A stretch of 64,000 nt of DNA from Thecaphora thlaspeos (lineage: Eukaryota > Basidiomycota > Ustilaginomycetes > Urocystidales > Glomosporiaceae), in assembly GCA_900291925.1 (NCBI GenBank), contig UWYS01000030.1:124001-188000 (forward strand), written 5' to 3'. This document shows, piece by piece, positions 22,702-33,225 of the stretch. Below the pieces are notes generated by a model that was not told the origin of the DNA, did not search any database, and saw only the letters and a program-made list of their open reading frames with translations. Every line of letters begins with the position of its first letter. Within the stretch, counting starts at the first letter, position 1. Both the position numbers and the translations under genes were made by a program.

Positions 22702-22852
22702 CACAACCCCTTACTGGGGCTGCCTGCCAACAACACCAGCTCTATTTGACCAATCCTGACACCTTCTCTTTCTCCTTGAACCTGCTCTCAATCAACTCTA
22801 CCATTGCAGCACACCAGCCAAGCTTGCCACACTTCCCAACACCACTGGCAGG

Positions 22853-24190
22853 ATGGCATCCTGGTATCCAGCTTGGCGCACACTCTCCCATATTGACCTG
22901 ATGCCAGTCTCCCAGTTGCCAGCCTCCCAGTCACCCTTGTCACAGGAGATATTGGCCAACACATTCTTTGACTCACAGCCCACCTCTAGGCAGCAAAGCC
23001 TGCATGCTGCTATGCCATACAGTGGCCAGTCTTGCTTGTCCTCATCAAGGAAGATGTCCAGCACCACCATCCACTCTGAAGACTCCAAGGAAGAGGAAGG
23101 CAAGTCTCTAGAGCTGGTCCTTAGTGTCAGCCTGTTCAAGCTTGTTGGCAGTCATTGCTGCCAGCTTGAGACACTCCTGGTCAAGGTGCACAGTACATTT
23201 GACCTATCAGACTTCCATGCCACCATCTACAGAGCGGTATCAAAGAAATGCAAGGTGGATTGCTTGCGCTTGCCAATCACTGCCAAGATCAAGGGCAACA
23301 TGGTGTTCAAGGATGGCATTGAGCTTACAAAGACAGCATACAAGGAGTTCTGGCAAACAGTGGCCAAGTCAAAGATTCAGAAGGCAGAAGTGAGCATCCA
23401 GCTCTTCAACTGCAGCACTGCCACCATCAAGATTGACAACAACAATGATCTCCCTACACCAAGCCCAAGCTCCAGCAAGAAAGCAAAGACTGACACTGCT
23501 GCAAAGCTCACCATCTCACCAACAGAGCAGAACATGGAGGACTTCACTGCTTGATACACATGCAACAGCAACAAGTGTGACAATCTGGGCAGCCTTTGCT
23601 TTGTCCACTGCAGTTGTCACATTGCCATCTCCCACATGCAGCTGCGCTGCTGGGCAGCAGCAATGGCATACGGGATACCCAGCTGCAGCATCAAAAGGCC
23701 GCCCAATGATGCAGCCTTCAATGTCTTCTACAAGAGCTTGAAGGAATTGACAGCAGCATCTAGCAGCAGCACCAGCACACAGAGCTCCAGCCAAAGCAGC
23801 AAGGATGTCTTGATCAACAATGTCTACAAGCTGGCAATAGCCTTGCTGCTTGGCAATGCTTAGCAGCCACAGCAGCCCATTGTTTGCCTCCTGATGGCCA
23901 CGCAGGGCAGAGCTGGCTTTGCCATGCCATCCCAGCCCTCTCCCTCATCTGCACAGTCCACTGCCAGCTTGTCTCACCTTCCAGTCAAGGATATGCCAAT
24001 GTTGCAGTTCCTGGAGGCCAATCCCAAGCTCTCAAGCAACGTCTGTGATGCCCTGGCACAGCACAAGATCTGGTGGATGGCAATCCTTGAGATTACCCTC
24101 TTGAACCCAGAGCACTGCAAAGAGATAGGCCTTGGGGTTGGCAACCTGATTGAGCTTGATGCTGCGATTGATGGCCTCTGTGGCCAGTGA
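22853..24190 (+). pseudogene. Transposon-encoded unknown protein, Cys/His motif and SAM-like end
   Basis: One reading frame of 446 codons, broken by TGA at 23552-23554 and TAG at 23861-23863, with no frameshift between the parts. I do not recognise a named family. The N-terminal part has a basic, Ser-rich segment ending in a Lys-rich patch (KKAKTDTAAK). Just after the first stop comes a compact Cys/His cluster (TCNSNKCDN, then CFVHCSCH and WAAAMAYG), which looks like a zinc-binding knuckle. The last 60 codons form a predicted helical module (AILEITLLNPEHCKEIGLG, then GNLIELDAAI) resembling SAM-type folds. It may be an accessory DNA- or protein-binding factor of the element. TGA could derive from CGA by CpG decay. 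It lies tail to tail with the transposase. Confidence 0.6.
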
Positions 24191-24410
24191 TGGCATCAAG
24201 TTTGTTGTGAATATTGCAGCAATTGATGCAACTGTATACCCCTCTCTTGATCTCCCCTTGCACACTTGCCACCCTTGCAGCAGCTTTGTAGCATGTTCCA
24301 TTTCAAATATTGTCGGCTTCCTAATTGTCATATCCATCTGCTTCAAAGTATCTCTTTGTGTGATGGCTGTGGACAACATTGCATGCCTCATAGACATCAT
24401 AGGCAGACAT

Positions 24411-25292
24411 CTACTGCATGCTCTTGTACCAGGCTTGAGTGCATTGCCTGATTCCAGCCTTGATCTGATGGAAGGCAAGCTCAATGGGATTGAACTGTGG
24501 CAAGTAGGGAGGCAGGAAGACTGACATGCAGCTGTAGGCCTTGATGAATGATGTTGCCTGGTGGTGAATCCTTGCATTGTTCATCACAATGACGCTGCAG
24601 TGGCCCAGAAAGATGTTGCATGACCAGAACAGCTCCTTGATCCATACAAGAAATGTGTCTGCATTGAAGCTGCCTTCAATGATGCAGGGCTCCACCAGCC
24701 CAGGCTCAGAGAGATCTCTTGGTACACAGAGGCTGGCAACAAGCAAAAAGCGGGGATCCCACATCCATGGTGCTGCAAGAGCAGTGACTCTGTCTCCTTG
24801 CCTTGCCCAGCCTGCAAGCCATGTGGATACTTGGATATCAAAGGATGACTTGTCAACAAATATCAGCTGCTCTGGGGCATACATGGAGATGCGGCAGATG
24901 AAGTGGCAGATGCTGGAGTTGCTCTGCTTCATGGCAATGCACTTGAGCTTGCAGTTGGTGAGTTGAAGCTAGGCAAGCTGGCAGGAGATTGTGCTGAGCA
25001 AGACACTGATGCTGTAGTCCTCCAACAGCTCCTTGAGCTTGTCTAGGTAGATGCTTGGTTTACTCTTGACTGCCTTGGCAATTATCTGCAGGTCAAGTGG
25101 CATCAGCTTGCAGTAGCAGCCTGGGCCAGCTTGTTGCTTGCCTACAAAGTCATGCAGTCACATGGCTTGATTGACCTGCCAGAGTGTTGCTCTTGAGAAA
25201 GCAAGTTGCCAGATGTTGCACTTGGACAGGATTCCATGCCACCAAAGGTGGTGTACCAGCACCTTGATCTCTGGGCTGATGGGGCAGTACAT
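24411..25292 (-). pseudogene. Tc1/mariner-type DDE transposase, inactivated
   Basis: One minus-strand frame of 294 codons from an ATG at 25292, interrupted by TGA at 25160-25158 and TAG at 24971-24969. Two helix-turn-helix units are visible: ISPEIKVLVHHLWWHGI near the start, then LDKLKELLEDYSISVLLSTI. The catalytic part has the first acidic motif (LIFVDKSSFD), the second as VIVMNNARIH, and the third as LPPYLPQFNPIE. In active relatives the second motif reads DNARIH, so the aspartate is replaced by asparagine here. With two stops and this substitution, the copy should not catalyse transposition. This description is of the broken copy; no repair is proposed. Confidence 0.85.
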
Positions 25293-25405
25293 GTTGGAGT
25301 GGCAGTGATTGGAGCAGCAGTGGTTGGGGTGGCAGCAATGCAAGCAGTTGGAGCACAAGGCCCTACAAGGTGGTGCAAGGCAGGGTGGTGTAGGCAGTTG
25401 GAGCA

Positions 25406-25557
25406 GTAGTGTGCAGTTGACAGTCAGGGGCACAGTAGTCAAGCAAGGTGCCTAAGGTAAGTGGAGGTAATGATCTTGAGTGATTGCCAAGATCACTGCT
25501 AGGGTCTCTCTCAGCCTTTCTTTTTTCCTCGCGTCTCAATTCATCTGCACACGACTG
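25406..25557 (-). repeat. Right terminal inverted repeat
   Basis: Reverse-complement partner of 22550-22701. It is followed by TA at 25558-25559 and then host sequence. Confidence 0.92.
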
Positions 25558-25559
25558 TA

Positions 25560-27122
25560 GCGCCAAGCGAGCAGAGCAGGCAGCAGCCAAGCACCCAGAC
25601 AGGGTCTAGGCGCTGTGTAAAAAACCACCGCCCCCGTCTTGGCCCTTCGGTCGAACAAATTAAAGGCTCTCAGGCCCCAGTGGCCGCTGGCTCGGTTGTT
25701 TGGTCTGGCATGAGCAACAAGGGAGCAAAGGAACAAGCAAAGCGAAGGGGAGAAAAGAAATCAAAAATCTGATGATGGAGGCAGCAGGGCGAGGTCAAAT
25801 CTCGACGTCTTCCAGAGGCAAACAGCGGGCGCTGCCACCGTCGCAATCTTCGATCACTCTTCGCCCCTCCTCCCCCCAATCACTTTCCGTCTTCTTCCTC
25901 CCCCTCTCTGCTACGTACTACCACCACCACCATCCACCATCCACCATCCACCATCCACCTCCTGTTGCGACGCTCTCCACACGCGCTCGCACAGCATCAC
26001 CGCATCCCGGCGATACAGCCGAGCTGCTACGCTCCCCTACCCCGCCCCGCTCCCGCCGGTCTTCCCCACAGCCCCACAAAACCCCTCAACAGGTGAGCAT
26101 GCCCCTTCTTTGTCCCGCCTAGCGTCGCCGCGCCGGGATATCTCTTTCGTTATTGTCTTGCTGTCAGCGCTAGTTGCTCCAGAGGACATGGCACGTCGTT
26201 CAGACGACCGTCGCCTGGCATCGTAAGGCAGCCGCGGCCTATCTGGTCGCGTGTTGAGCCAAATTTGCCTCGAACGACAAGTCTTTGGCGCTCCAGAGGA
26301 TGCCAACGGCCGCCAGCAGCCGAGAGGGCCCTGTCCTTCGATCGCTGCCATCATGCTCCAGCCAGTCCATGCCCGCTGGAGCAAGGTGCAGTTGGCCCGC
26401 GGCATCCGCCTTGGCACAGATGGCCCGCGGCTCTCGGTTGCGGTATAGGCCCTGTGGCCTGGCATCCTCGTCGTTCCTCTGCCTCTGTCCCCGTCGTCTC
26501 TTCTCGTCGTGCTATACTCTCCATACGGTGCGCTCGTCCTTTGCTTTCCTGATCCTAGGCTCTTCGCGATCAGGTACGCGACGTGGGCTTTGTCCGCGCT
26601 TGTCGTTCCTACTGTATCCGCTTCCCTTCCCCGCATCCGCCGTCATCGGGGGTCGGGGTATCTGCTGTACATGGACGGAAGAGGCCTGTCTCGTCTAGGC
26701 CCCGCTCACCAGCGGCGGTGCTCTGGCGATGAGCAAACGCCCCTCTTCCCTCTTCTTCCGCATCTCCTCTTCTCCCGGCCGGTTGCTGCCATCTGTGGCC
26801 TTCTGCAACGCCTTGCTGCTCCGCCCATCTCTGCTCTGCGCTCGATGGCATCTGGTCGTCATCCTGCTTTGACCCTTCCCTCCTGCCCCGCTTGCTCCTG
26901 TCTCGCTCGTCTCGCTGCAAAATTTCCTACGGCCCTCTCCACGCCCATATGACCGTCCTACCTCGCCCCTGCCCCGCCTTCTTCTCCTTCGTCTTCATCA
27001 TTACTGACACCACCCTCCACCGCCTCCTTCAGCCGTAGAGCCTCGTCGGTCTCGAAGACTTCGTTTCCGACGCTTCCCTCCCTCCTTCCCCGCCCTCCGT
27101 TCCTCTAGCCCTCTCTCGCACG
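25560..27122. other. Transposon right flank and long permease leader
   Basis: Host sequence resumes at 25560. A CCATCCA-type tandem repeat lies at about 25918-25959. A strong donor (AG/GTGAGC at 26093) and a CTTCAG acceptor ending at 27032 could bound a 940-nt intron in the 5' untranslated region of the permease gene. Open frames in between have no recognisable protein motif. Confidence 0.4.
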
Positions 27123-28912
27123 ATGTCGGCCTCGATCTCCTCGAAGAAGTCGTCGGAAGGCGTTGCCCGGGTCGAAAAGGCGCCCGTTGACGGTGCCCCC
27201 TCCGATGGCGCCCGCGTCAGCCACCAGCCCGCCCCGATCTCGGATGATGATGCCATGCTGGCCGAGCGCATGGGCCACAAGTCAGAGTTCGCGCGCGAGT
27301 TCAAGAGCTTCTCGACCATCTCGTACGCCTTTGCTATCATGGGTCTCGTCTCGTCGGTCGCCACCACCTGGAACTCGCCCTTCACCCTCGGTGGGCCCGC
27401 CTCGACCGTCTGGACGTGGTTCATGGGCTCCTGCTTCAACATGTGCCTCGGCCTCGCGATCGCCGAGCTGGTCTCGGCCTACCCATCTGCCGGCGGTCTC
27501 TACTCGGCGTCCGGCCTCCTCGTCCCGCGCGGCCAGCGCGCCTGGGTCGCTTGGCTCACCGGCTGGCTCAACTTCACGGGCCAGATCGCCGGTATCGCGG
27601 GCACCGAGTACGGCCTGGCGCAGATGATCTACGCGTGGGCCTACGTGATCACCAACGGGCGCTTCGTTGCCACGACGGGCGAGACCGTCGGCCTCTACAT
27701 CGGCCTCCTCTTCATCCACGGCGTCATCAACTGTCTCGGAACCAAGACGCTCGCCAAGCTCACCTCGAGCTACGTCATCGTCAACCTTGGAATCACGTTC
27801 ATCATCATCATTGTCGTCCTCGCCAAGACGCCGCTCGACGAGATGCACTCGGCCTCGTACACCTTCACCGAAATCAACGACGGAAGCGGCTGGGGCAACA
27901 ACAGTCTCGCCTTCCTCTTCGGCCTCTACTGCGTCCAGTTTGTCATGACCGATTACGACGCGACGGCGCACATCTCGGAGGAGGTGGCGCGCGCCGCCAT
28001 TGCCGCGCCCGTCGCGATTGTCGTCGCCGTCGCCGGTACCGGTGCGGTCGGCTGGCTCCTCAACATCGTCATGGTCCTTGTCAGCGGCGACGTCCGCAAC
28101 GAGGACAGCTCGACGTGGCCCGGAGAACTGGCGTTTGCCCGGGTCCTCTACCTTCGGGCGGGGCGCGTCGGCTTCCTGATCATCTGGCCCTTTGTCTGCT
28201 CGGTTGCCTTTTTCGTCGTCACCACCGCGCTCCAGGCCAACGCCCGGTCGTTTTACGCCTTTTCGCGCGATGGTGGTCTGCCGGACAAGGGCTTCTTTGC
28301 CAAGGTCAACCAGCGCTTCGGCACCACCGTCAACGCCGTCTGGCTCGTCGTGATCCCCTCGATGGCGCTCGGATGTCTCGCGTTTGCGTCGTACACGGCT
28401 GTCAGCGCCATCTTTGCCCTGGCCGCGCTCGGCATGGACAGGTGAGGCTTTTTCCTCAGGGTTTGCTGCCTCGGTTGTGACTGCAGCTTGCTGACTCTCT
28501 CCATTCCTCCCTTCCTCGCTCCTTTGCTTGCCCCCATGCTCTTTTCAGCTCCTACCTCGTGCCCATCGTCTCGCGCTGGATCTACTGGGACCACCCGGAC
28601 GTCCAGTTCAAGCCGGGGCCATTCTTCCTGGGCCGCGGCTGGCTCGGCAAGACGATCAACGCCATCGCCATCTGCTGGACCGTCTTTGAGTGCACGCTGC
28701 TCGCGATCCCCACGGTCAAGCCCATCGAGGCCAGGAACTTCAACTACTCGTGGGTCATCATGACGGCGGTGCTGCTCGTCGCCGGCACGTGGTACGTTGC
28801 GTGGGCGCACAGGTTCTACCACGGACCGCGCAGCACGCTCAACCCTGAGATGGCGCAGAAACTCGGCGTCGTCTCGAGGGACGAGGAGACGCCGCCCTCC
28901 TACGGTCACTGA
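27123..28912 (+). CDS. APC-family amino acid/GABA permease
   Basis: Two exons, 27123-28441 and 28549-28912 (intron GTGAGG to TTTCAG, phase 2), give 560 residues, the usual size for fungal permeases of the UGA4/amino-acid-choline type. The first 55 residues are a charged cytosolic tail. About twelve hydrophobic segments follow, starting near FSTISYAFAIMGLVSSV. The family signatures include the unwound TM1 Gly-rich region, SAYPSAGGLYSASGLL in TM2-3 and the TM6 segment VMTDYDATAHISEEV, typical of the GABA/choline transporter branch. The tail ends DEETPPSYGH, with no obvious targeting motif. It should be a proton-coupled importer at the plasma or vacuolar membrane; the substrate cannot be read from sequence. 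Confidence 0.88.
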
Positions 28913-29521
28913 GCGGGTCTTTTACGGGCGGTCGCTTCAAGGACGTGGTGGACGGTAATTCTCCCTCGCTGAAGAGCAGGTGTAGGGCGGCGAGACAGTG
29001 CGTAGAAATGCTGGATGTGTCAGGTCTCCGTCTAGTCGTGCGTCGTCCCTTTGCTCGGGCACGGGCGCTCTTTCCGTGCCCGATCCAAAGAGGCTCGGGG
29101 CGGGGAGGGCTTGTATCTGCTAGTGTACAGTCACATTTTGTGCTCTGCTTTGCCTTATTATATATATCCTTCTGATCACCTGACACCAATGCGTTGTAGG
29201 CCTGTGTCGGGACAGGGCGAGATGAAAGGTGGGTTGCAGGCTTAACTTGTCTGTGCACATAATCCGTAGCTCGCATAGGGGGCGAGGTCCGTCCATAGTC
29301 GGCTGTGGCGAAAGTGTCGAGGACGAGCGAGAGGGGGCATTACCTCAAGGGCAAGCGAGGAGGGGGAATTATCGCGCGGGTGTGGGGGTGGGGTGGTACG
29401 AGCGCAACGTGTCCAAGTGTTGGACTCCACATGATATCCAGTCGGTGCCGCTCATCTTTGTTTTCTCCTTCCACCACGACCTACCTCTTACTCCCTTCTC
29501 TCTCGGTCACTACAGTCCGTC
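28913..29521. other. Intergenic region between permease and DCTN3-like genes
   Basis: The first half is permease 3' untranslated sequence, with an AT-rich stretch near 29155-29175 that may hold polyadenylation signals. The second half is the promoter of the next plus-strand gene. No gene seen. Confidence 0.5.
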
Positions 29522-30551
29522 ATGTCGATCTCCTCCGCCCCACCTTCGATGACACCTAGCATCTCCTCGGGCGAAGCACCGCAGATGACACCAATCATCT
29601 CGATGACACAACGTTTAAATGCCCTGTACACTCTCACTTGCGGCGATACCATACCCTCCTCAACGATGAGGAGATCGGGAGAAGATTCTATATCCTCTCG
29701 TCTATCCTCGCTCCAGACGGACTTGGCCGCCATAGTTGACGGTGATAGAGGACTTAAGAGGTTTTTACATGATTGTACGTCCCCCCTCCCCCTCCCTTCC
29801 TCCTTGCACCTTGCACCTTTCCGCCCGCCCGCTACGATGGACAAGCAAAAGAATATGCACTAACACCACGACGACGACGGGACGAAAAATAGGGGAAAAG
29901 ACATCATCACTCTTCAATCTATCCTACCACCATGGCGACCTTGCCACTTTGACTATACCATACGATGCGCAAATGGCACTATGTCTCGAGATGGAAGGTG
30001 ACCTTCTCGCCTCGTTGGACGATCTGGAAGAGGTGCAAGAGTTGAATAGGAGGAACGTGATTGATTCAAAGGCATTACAACGTACGTCATCCCCCCCGTC
30101 CTTCGCTTCTCTCTCTCTCTCTCTCTCTCTCTCACATGATTTGATTCGAGATCAGCTTCTGTGCACGACAGCAGTGCATACTGACGACGTCGTAATGCTG
30201 GAGAAACCCCTCGATAGAATGCGAAATCCTCCTACCACGTCTCCTCAACCTCGTCCGACAAGATACATTGCAAGAAAGCGAATGGTCTAAACGACAGCAG
30301 AAAGTGTGGACTTGTGTAGAGAGGTATCATGTCTACGTGAGTCTTTCCCCTTCCCTCCTCCCTTCCCCCCTCTCTCTCTCTCTCTCTCTTCTCATCGCAA
30401 TTCAACCACACTAACCAGACTCCCCCTCGGCCGCCGGAGGCACAAACAGATCAACACAATTTCGCAACTATTCATCGCGATGGACGATCAACTCTCCACA
30501 TTGGAGAGACAAATGTCAAAGCAGGAGAGGAGACGTCAGGTCCAATTGTAG
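29522..30551 (+). CDS. Dynactin subunit 3 (p22/p24)-like protein
   Basis: Four exons, 29522-29774, 29893-30081, 30218-30336 and 30450-30551, give 220 residues; every junction phase fits. Dynactin p22/p24 is a helical subunit of the dynactin shoulder, which links dynein to its cargo. The protein is helical and about the family's length. It shows an N-terminal heptad region (SMTQRLNALYTL), a middle segment LATLTIPYDAQMALCLEMEG that matches the family's IPD..K..ILA.E pattern, and a C-terminal helix YHVYINTISQLFIAMDDQLS matching the NKTT..LSKQFV.WDE region of animal DCTN3. Introns 2 and 3 contain long CT repeats. Similarity is distant and judged by eye, so the name is provisional. The third exon uses a GATAG acceptor chosen because it alone keeps the frame. 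Confidence 0.6.
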
Positions 30552-30908
30552 ATTCGTCCTTTCCTTATCTTTGTACTCTCTCGCAAACGCTACATCCATC
30601 ACCCGCGCAATCACCGTGACGCAAGTTACGTCTTCTCGCTTCGACCCTGCGAGAGTTAAAAGTTCTCTGCTACGCACAACTTTCTTCTCACACGCTCGCA
30701 TCGCTACCAACGACAGGAGCATGTCGGCGCGCGCGACGACACACGTCACACGATCACACACAGCGGGCCGCGAGAGCAGCCTATCGGCCGGGTGTAGGTC
30801 TCGTTCTCCGAAGTGGTATGTTTGTGCATGCAGACACTCGGCCATGCTCAACTTACAGATCTCCTCCAAACCGCCCTTTCCGTCCTCCTTGAACGTATTC
30901 CCCGCTAG
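30552..30908. other. Convergent 3' region between DCTN3-like and ATG18
   Basis: Tail-to-tail intergenic DNA of 357 bp. No gene, repeat or terminator structure seen beyond ordinary 3' untranslated sequence. Confidence 0.6.
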
Positions 30909-32748
30909 CTACTCGCTAGCCTCGCCGTTGTTGCCGTTTTCTTCGTTTTCCAATAGCGAGTATTCTGTGTCATCAAAGACGGGCCCCGACACAAGATTAG
31001 CCGCGCGTAGAGTCAGTCAGTGTCAGCCTACGAAACCCAATACGCTCAGGGAAGAGCAGGCATGCACGCTTGGCCCAGTGATCTCACGCTTCATCAGGAC
31101 ACACTCTCCGCCGTTCTTGAGGTCGATGTTGTACGAGTAAAAGTATCCCTCCGACGTGACGACCATCACTTGTGGTGTCGTCCTGTCTCATCAGCGTGGC
31201 GTTGATCAGCATCCGCACCGAGTCAGCTTCCTCCACTCGCGCTTGCGCTCCAGGCGGCAACAAGCAGGAGCCCGCCGCGAAGCGATAGACGATGAACACA
31301 CTCACGAGCTGACGGCGACGACCGAGCTGACGCCCTGCGAGGGCAGTTTGAGGTAGGCAAAGTCTCGGCTCGGCTCCCACATCTCGGTCAGCGTATTGGG
31401 AAGGTAGCCTCCCACCGACCCGGCAACGCCGCGACCTAGCGCCATGGACCGCCTCTTTAGCGTGCCGCTGTGCAGTGGGACAGGCAGTACACGGAGAGAG
31501 TGTAGAAGACAAAGAGGGCCGTGCGGTCAGCAACAGGGAACCGGAGCCCCCCCTTGTCAGCAACAACAGCGATAACCGGCAACCGCGGCCAGCACTCACC
31601 CCAGTCCTCCGCCCTTCTTCTTGCCATCGATGAACGCTTCATAGCCGCCGTTCCTCCCATTGCTGCTGCCCGTTGGGCTGCACGCCTCGCTTCCGTCGTA
31701 ACTCGAGAGGCTCGGCGTCGTGACGCCGGCCGGTGGCCCACCTTTGGATCCCGCTGCCCCCGCTCCGCCCTTTGCCCCGCCAGGGGCCAGCTTAAAGATG
31801 TGAACCGTTTCAGTGTCGGAGCTGACGCAGAGGAGCGTGCTGACGGCGTTGAAGTTGATGCTGTAGATGCGGGCCGGGTAGCTGCCGCGGCGGAACTGGT
31901 AGAGCTTCTGCGCGGCGGGCACGGAGAACACGCGGATGACGGTCCCCTTGTCCGAGGCGGTGGCGAGCATGGTGCCGGTCGAGTTGAGTGCGAGCGCCGA
32001 GATCGGGGTCTTGTGTGCCTGGATGATGTTCGTGACCGAGAGCGAGAGGAGGTCAAAGATGAGGACGTCGCCGGGCGAGGAGGACGAGGTGAACGCAGAC
32101 GAGGAAGAGTTGCCGGTCGAGTTGGCAAAGGGCGAGGTGGGCGAGGGGACGGGCGAAGGGTAAGCGAGATAGCAGTTGTCCGACGAGGGCGACAGGGCAC
32201 ATATCGCTGTGGGTCGGGGCGGGGAGGGGCGAGTGAGTGTCAGTGGGCCAAGGTAGGACGGGTGGAGCATAAGCGGCTGACTAGAAGGCTTGCATGTTTT
32301 GGCACTGCGCAGCGGACTCACCCATGGGGTTGGGGCTGGTCTCGATGGTGTGTAGGAGCTTCATGTTGCTGATGTCGTAGATGTAGATTTCCTGTTCGAG
32401 GACAACTACGAGGCGTCTGCGGTTGAGCTTGACGCCTAGGATTGCGGTGGGGAAGAGGAGCTCGCAGATGACCGACTGGCGCTTTGTGTTTATGATCTGG
32501 AGGCGCCTTGGGCTGGCGTTTGACTTTGGGTCGCTGTCGGACGTGGCGACGAGGGCTACGAGCGAGGTGCAGAAGAGCATCTCTACGAGCGAGGTGGGGC
32601 CCGAGGGGTTGGAGTAGACGCGGCCGAATGGGTCGCAATTTGTGATCGAGTAGCCTCTGCGCGTGCCTACGGCAACGCAGCTGTGGTCCTGGTTGAAGTT
32701 AACCGAGAGGAGGTTGTTGGACGATTTGGATGGTAATGAGGTCGACAT
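30909..32748 (-). CDS. ATG18: Autophagy PROPPIN Atg18
   Basis: Five exons, 32748-32322, 32206-31600, 31467-31306, 31182-31088 and 30964-30909, give 448 residues. Atg18 is a seven-bladed WD40 beta-propeller that binds PI3P and PI(3,5)P2 on the phagophore and vacuole and works with Atg2. The phosphoinositide-binding FRRG motif is at residues 247-250 ([16 protein letters not shown]), preceded by the expected blade with [10 protein letters not shown]. The exon 2 end carries the Gly/Ser-rich loop of blade 6. Exon 3 has the conserved [20 protein letters not shown] block, and the last exons give [15 protein letters not shown] and a short tail ending EASE. Exon joins reproduce the family sequence without gaps. 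It shares a 477-bp divergent promoter with ATG10. Confidence 0.95.
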
Positions 32749-33225
32749 GGTGGGCGGGCGAGGGGGTTGCAACGGACTGCGTGTGCAGAGATTGCGTTGG
32801 TCCTAGAGGTGGTGTCGGAGTGGGTGTCGGTGGTGTGGTAAGGGGGGGTGACGGATGGGAAGGGGCGTTGGGTGGAAGTGGTGGGTGGGAGATGAGGTGC
32901 TCGAGAGTCGAGTCGAGAGTCGAGTCGAGAGTCGAGTCGGGTCGGCCCCGAGTCGTGTCGGGGGGAGCGAGCGAGGGGCGGCATGTGTGTGTGCCCACGC
33001 TCTGGCACGGCACGTTGGGCTCAGCTGTTGCGCCTGCCCGCCTGCGCGCCAGATGAACAGAGGCCCGCCCGGTGCTTGGGCCGGCCGTCGTTGAGCCGTG
33101 CGCGCCTGCCAGGCCCAACCTGCCTTTTGCTCGCTGGCTCGCTCGACGCTGATTTTCCCCCCTCCACCTTCCTCGCCTCGACTTTCACCTCGTCAGGCCC
33201 ACCCACCCAGGCCAAGCTGAATCCC
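32749..33225. promoter_or_regulatory. Shared divergent promoter of ATG18 and ATG10
   Basis: Only 477 bp separate the two start codons, so both autophagy genes must draw on this region. It contains a 12-bp tandem repeat at 32902-32937 and C-rich leader sequence before each ATG. Co-regulation is an inference from spacing. Confidence 0.6.
32902..32937. repeat. 12-bp tandem repeat, three copies
   Basis: The unit CGAGAGTCGAGT occurs three times with no mismatch. Each unit contains GAGTCGA-like half palindromes. It sits near the middle of the ATG18/ATG10 promoter. Confidence 0.85.

Larger units (their letters stand above)
22550..25557. mobile_element. Tc1/mariner-like DNA transposon, two genes, decayed
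   Basis: A 3,008-bp insertion bounded by long terminal inverted repeats that begin CAGTCGTGTGCAG at both ends and are flanked by TA dinucleotides (22548-22549 and 25558-25559), the target duplication of the Tc1/mariner group. Inside are two convergent reading frames: an unrecognised protein on plus (22853-24190) and a DDE transposase on minus (24411-25292). Both have in-frame stops. The interior is strikingly poor in CpG and rich in TG/CA compared with the host on either side: 23041-23280 has only two CG dinucleotides. That fits methylation-driven decay. The near-identical outer 83 bases of the repeats argue that the copy is not ancient. I call it defective in its present form. Confidence 0.9.
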
